A DNA stretch of 11,198 nucleotides from Conidiobolus incongruus B7586 (taxonomy: Eukaryota; Entomophthoromycota; Entomophthoromycetes; Entomophthorales; Conidiobolaceae): NCBI GenBank assembly GCA_000697335.1, contig JNEM01011154.1:1-11198 (forward strand), given 5' to 3'. Shown here in pieces: positions 8,565-11,198 of the stretch. The notes under the pieces were generated by a model. That model did not search any database. It saw only the letters and a list, made by a program, of their open reading frames with translations, and had not been told where the DNA came from. Both the position numbers and the translations under genes were made by a program. The first letter of the stretch is position 1; every line of letters starts with the position of its first letter.

Positions 8565-8647
8565 GGCAATGTGGCCGAGTTGGTCTAAGGCGCCGCACTC
8601 AAGTTGCGGTCTCGTAAGAGGCATGAGTTCGAATCTCATCGTTGTCA
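8565..8647 (+). tRNA. tRNA-Leu(CAA), copy 2
   Basis: Identical base for base over all 83 positions to the minus-strand gene at 1802-1884, with the anticodon CAA at 8600-8602, stem CCGCA (8593-8597)/TGCGG (8605-8609), long variable arm and T arm ATGAG/CTCAT. Discriminator A is at 8647; no CCA is encoded and there is no intron. A run of five T at 8653-8657 is the Pol III terminator. Flanks differ from copy 1 except for TAT immediately before the 5' end and CAT overlapping the 3' end. It lies 245 bases downstream of SelO on the same strand but is an independent Pol III unit. Confidence 0.97.
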
Positions 8648-10081
8648 TATCATTTTTGTAAATATTATTGAATATCAATAATTTCTTATTTATTTCTCTA
8701 TATTAGATATTAATTTCTAATTAATGTCACTTTGAATATTATCTTTATAGGAATCTTTAATCTATAAATTTAAGCTATATATCGATTATATTTATATTCT
8801 AGTAATTGTTATTAATCTGTATTGAATCGGTTTATTTAATCGATTCCAAAAATGAAAATAAATTCGGATTTATGTTAATTATATGAATATTTATATTTAA
8901 TAAGCGATCAAACATTTTATAATAATATTAATAATGATATCAATTTATAATATTCATGATTATATTGCTAGCTATTTGATCTGATATCTAGAATATTTTC
9001 CAAATTTATATATTATCTATAACTTTATGTCAAAAATATAATCTGACTATCTCATTTTAATTCTAAATATCAATTTGTTTAAATTGATAACGCAATGTGA
9101 ACTAGTAACAGTAAATGAAAGTTGAAAATAATTCGATATATATAGCATTTCTATAAATGTTGTACTTCTAATTATAAAGACGTTCTATATGAATTATTTA
9201 GGTTTGAATCATAAATTTAATTATTTATCAAACATACTAGGTGTAAATATTGATTAATCAATTGAGATAGTATTAAAAATCATTATAATATTTTTAATAA
9301 TACAAATTTATTTTAATTAAGATATCATTTATTGTCAATTAATATATTATTAGACATATATTGAATTTAAGCAATTGATACACACTTCTTTAACTTAGAT
9401 CAAATTACATTGTTAAAAAAGTTAATTTTGAAGTATTCAATTGGTAAAATGTGGCCTATATCAAATATGTGATTTGAACATAAAATTAAGGTATTATACA
9501 ATATATTTATAGATATTTAAAATATTAGTCAATTTAATAAATCAATATTCTTTTTTTTAAAACTTCTAACTCTGAGTAATATGTCTTGTTGATAAAAGTA
9601 ATGAATGATTAACGGAATAAGGTATCTTTATATAATTATTTTTTTTCTACGAGTTTTGAATATATAAACAATTTAAAAAATACTCAATCATTTTAAATAA
9701 TATGTGAAACATAAAGATTATTGCTGCAATAAATTAATTATATTAGAATATACTTAATAACAATGATAATACTAATTAGATTTACAATTTAATTGTGTTT
9801 TATTGTCTCGATAATTTTTTATATAATAGTGAGTATATTAAAATTAATAATTTGATTATGTATTCCTAATTAGGGAATTAGAATATTATTATCTTAGTAT
9901 TACTACATTGAGTAATATGAATCGAATTTCGACCAATTTAGTCCAATATACTCCATATAATCTTAACCCATAAAAAATTCCAATTAAAAAATTTATAAAT
10001 TAAAATTATGATGAATCCTAAATTGCCATTATACTATTGAATTATTTTGATAGATAATTCATAAAATAAAATTATAAAAAA
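8648..10081. other. AT-rich spacer upstream of seryl-tRNA synthetase
   Basis: About 1.4 kb of very AT-rich sequence. I find no open frame of credible length or composition, no tRNA and no decayed copy of a neighbouring gene. The last 30 bases before the SerRS ATG are A-rich (AAAATTATAAAAAAATG context), which is common for start sites in AT-rich fungi. The promoter of the synthetase gene must lie here but cannot be located by eye. Confidence 0.65.
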
Positions 10082-11198
10082 ATGTTAGATGTCAATTTAT
10101 TATTAGTCGATAAGGGTGGTAATCCCGAACTCGTTAAAGAAAGTCAAAGACGTAGAAACGCACCCGTAGAATTGGTCGATGAAGTTATTGAACTTTATAA
10201 CACTTGGAAAGTTAGTAAGTTTTATCTCAATTGGGTATTCAAATCAAATTTTTTATCAAATATTTTTTTAGCTCGCTACGATTTAGACCAAGCTAATAAG
10301 GCTAAAAATGCTGTCCAAAAGAACATTGGTTTAAAGATGAAAGTATGTGTATAATATTCAATACGGGAATATTTTTTTAAACTTCAAAAATTTAGAACAA
10401 AGAAGATGCTACTGAACTCATTGCCGAAAAGACTGAAATTCAAAATAAGATTGACGCTTTAACTGGTAAAGAAAAGGAACAAGAAGAAGCTTGGAAAGAA
10501 AAGTTGATTTTGATCGGTAACATCGTCCACGATAGCGTTCCCGTCAGCAAGACTGAAGATGATAACCAAGTCATCCGCACTTGGCCCGAAGAAGCTCCCG
10601 TCAAGAAGACTAACATTTTGTCCCACCATGCCGTTCTCCACCGTCTCGACGGCTACGACTCTGAACGTGGTACTAAGGTCGCTGGTCACCGTGGTTATTT
10701 CCTTACCAACGACGGTGTTGACCTTAACCTTGCTTTAATCAACTACGGTCTTAACTTCCTTAGAGAACGTAAATTCAAGAAGATTTCCACTCCTTATTTC
10801 ATGAACCGTGACTCTATGGCCAAGACTGCCCAATTATCTCAATTCGATGAAGAACTCTACAAGGTTTCTGGAGATGGTGAAGACAAGTACCTCATTGCCA
10901 CCTCAGAACAGCCTATCTCCGCTTACCACAGTGGTGAATGGTTCGAAAAGCCTTCTGAAGATCTTCCCGTCAGATATGCTGGTTACTCCACCTGTTTCCG
11001 TAAGGAAGCTGGTGCTCACGGTAAGGATACCTGGGGTATCTTCCGTGTCCATCAATTCGAAAAGGTTGAACAATTCTGTCTTACCGAACCCGAAAAGAGC
11101 TGGGAAATGTTCGATGAAATGATCGGCAACTCCGAAGCCTTCTACCAATCCCTCAAGATCCCCTACCGTGTTGTTGCCATCGTCTCTGGTGCCTTGAA
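10082..11198 (+). CDS. SES1: Cytosolic seryl-tRNA synthetase, 5' part, two introns
   Basis: Class II synthetase charging tRNA-Ser (and tRNA-Sec where present) with serine in the cytosol. Exons: 10082-10214, 10272-10342, 10396 to beyond the window end. Intron 1 (57 bp, GTAAGT..TTTTAG, phase 1) and intron 2 (53 bp, GTATGT..TTTAG, phase 0) join the frame without stops; 335 residues are visible of a protein usually about 450-510 long. The start MLDVNLLLVDKGGNPELVK matches yeast Ses1 closely. Residues about 27-105 form the tRNA-binding coiled-coil arm; motif 1 is around KKISTPYFM (196-204), the serine-binding TSE is 237-239, ISAYHSGEWFEKP at 242-254 is as in yeast, and motif 2 runs from CFRKEAGAHGKD (268-279, R270) to FRVHQFEKVE (284-293). 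Motif 3 is beyond the edge. Exon 3 prefers C- or T-ending codons (GGT, CGT, AAG, ATC, GTC), as in highly expressed genes, unlike the short genes on the left. Confidence 0.97.

Noticed and set aside
9437-9490. tRNA-like string (AAATGTGGCC ... TTTGAAC)
   Set aside because: No acceptor, anticodon or T stem can be paired; chance similarity to tRNA boxes.
10459-11148. Minus-strand and alternative-frame open frames over SerRS exon 3
   Set aside because: Shadows of the conserved synthetase frame caused by its C-rich codon ends.
6544-11198. Ciliate-type genetic code with reassigned stops
   Set aside because: AT-richness and tiny introns suggested it, but SelO and SerRS use no TAA, TAG or TGA internally and the genes end at TAA where the families end.
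1-11198. CRISPR arrays, insertion sequences, virus-like elements, long terminal repeats
   Set aside because: No regularly spaced repeats, terminal inverted repeats with target duplications, or transposase, polymerase or capsid motifs were seen.

Overview
The window looks like nuclear DNA of an AT-rich fungus, probably an early-diverging one; the anaerobic gut fungi (Neocallimastigomycota) are one candidate, but this is inference. Support comes from spliceosomal introns of 46-61 bp with GT..AG ends (two have a TACTAAT branch box), tRNA genes without encoded CCA, the standard code (no stop codons inside the long open frames, TAA terminators), extremely AT-rich spacers, and a seryl-tRNA synthetase whose sequence resembles the yeast enzyme.

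Layout. 1-1801: AT-rich spacer without a recognisable gene. 1802-1884 (-): tRNA-Leu(CAA). About 2160-2470: a more GC-rich patch that looks like an unassigned decayed coding segment. 2613-3096 (-): intact four-exon TMEM14/Tmh11-family membrane protein gene. 3425-3922 and 4245-4712 (-): two decayed head-to-tail copies of that gene, each keeping traces of all four exons. 5008-5518 (-): three-exon gene for a secreted protein with two EF-hands, MCFD2-like. 6544-8319 (+): single-exon SelO protein adenylyltransferase with Cys where animals have selenocysteine. 8565-8647 (+): a second tRNA-Leu(CAA), identical to the first but inverted. 8648-10081: AT-rich spacer. 10082-11198 (+): 5' part of cytosolic seryl-tRNA synthetase with two small introns, cut by the window end.

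The genes do not form a pathway; they are housekeeping genes of mitochondria (TMEM14, SelO), early secretory pathway (MCFD2-like) and translation (tRNA-Leu, SerRS). The exon structures of the TMEM14 and EF-hand genes were worked out by hand from splice signals and protein family fit; the joined exons give proteins of 106 and 138 residues. I found no previously undescribed multi-gene system. The most interesting structure is the decaying TMEM14 tandem array.
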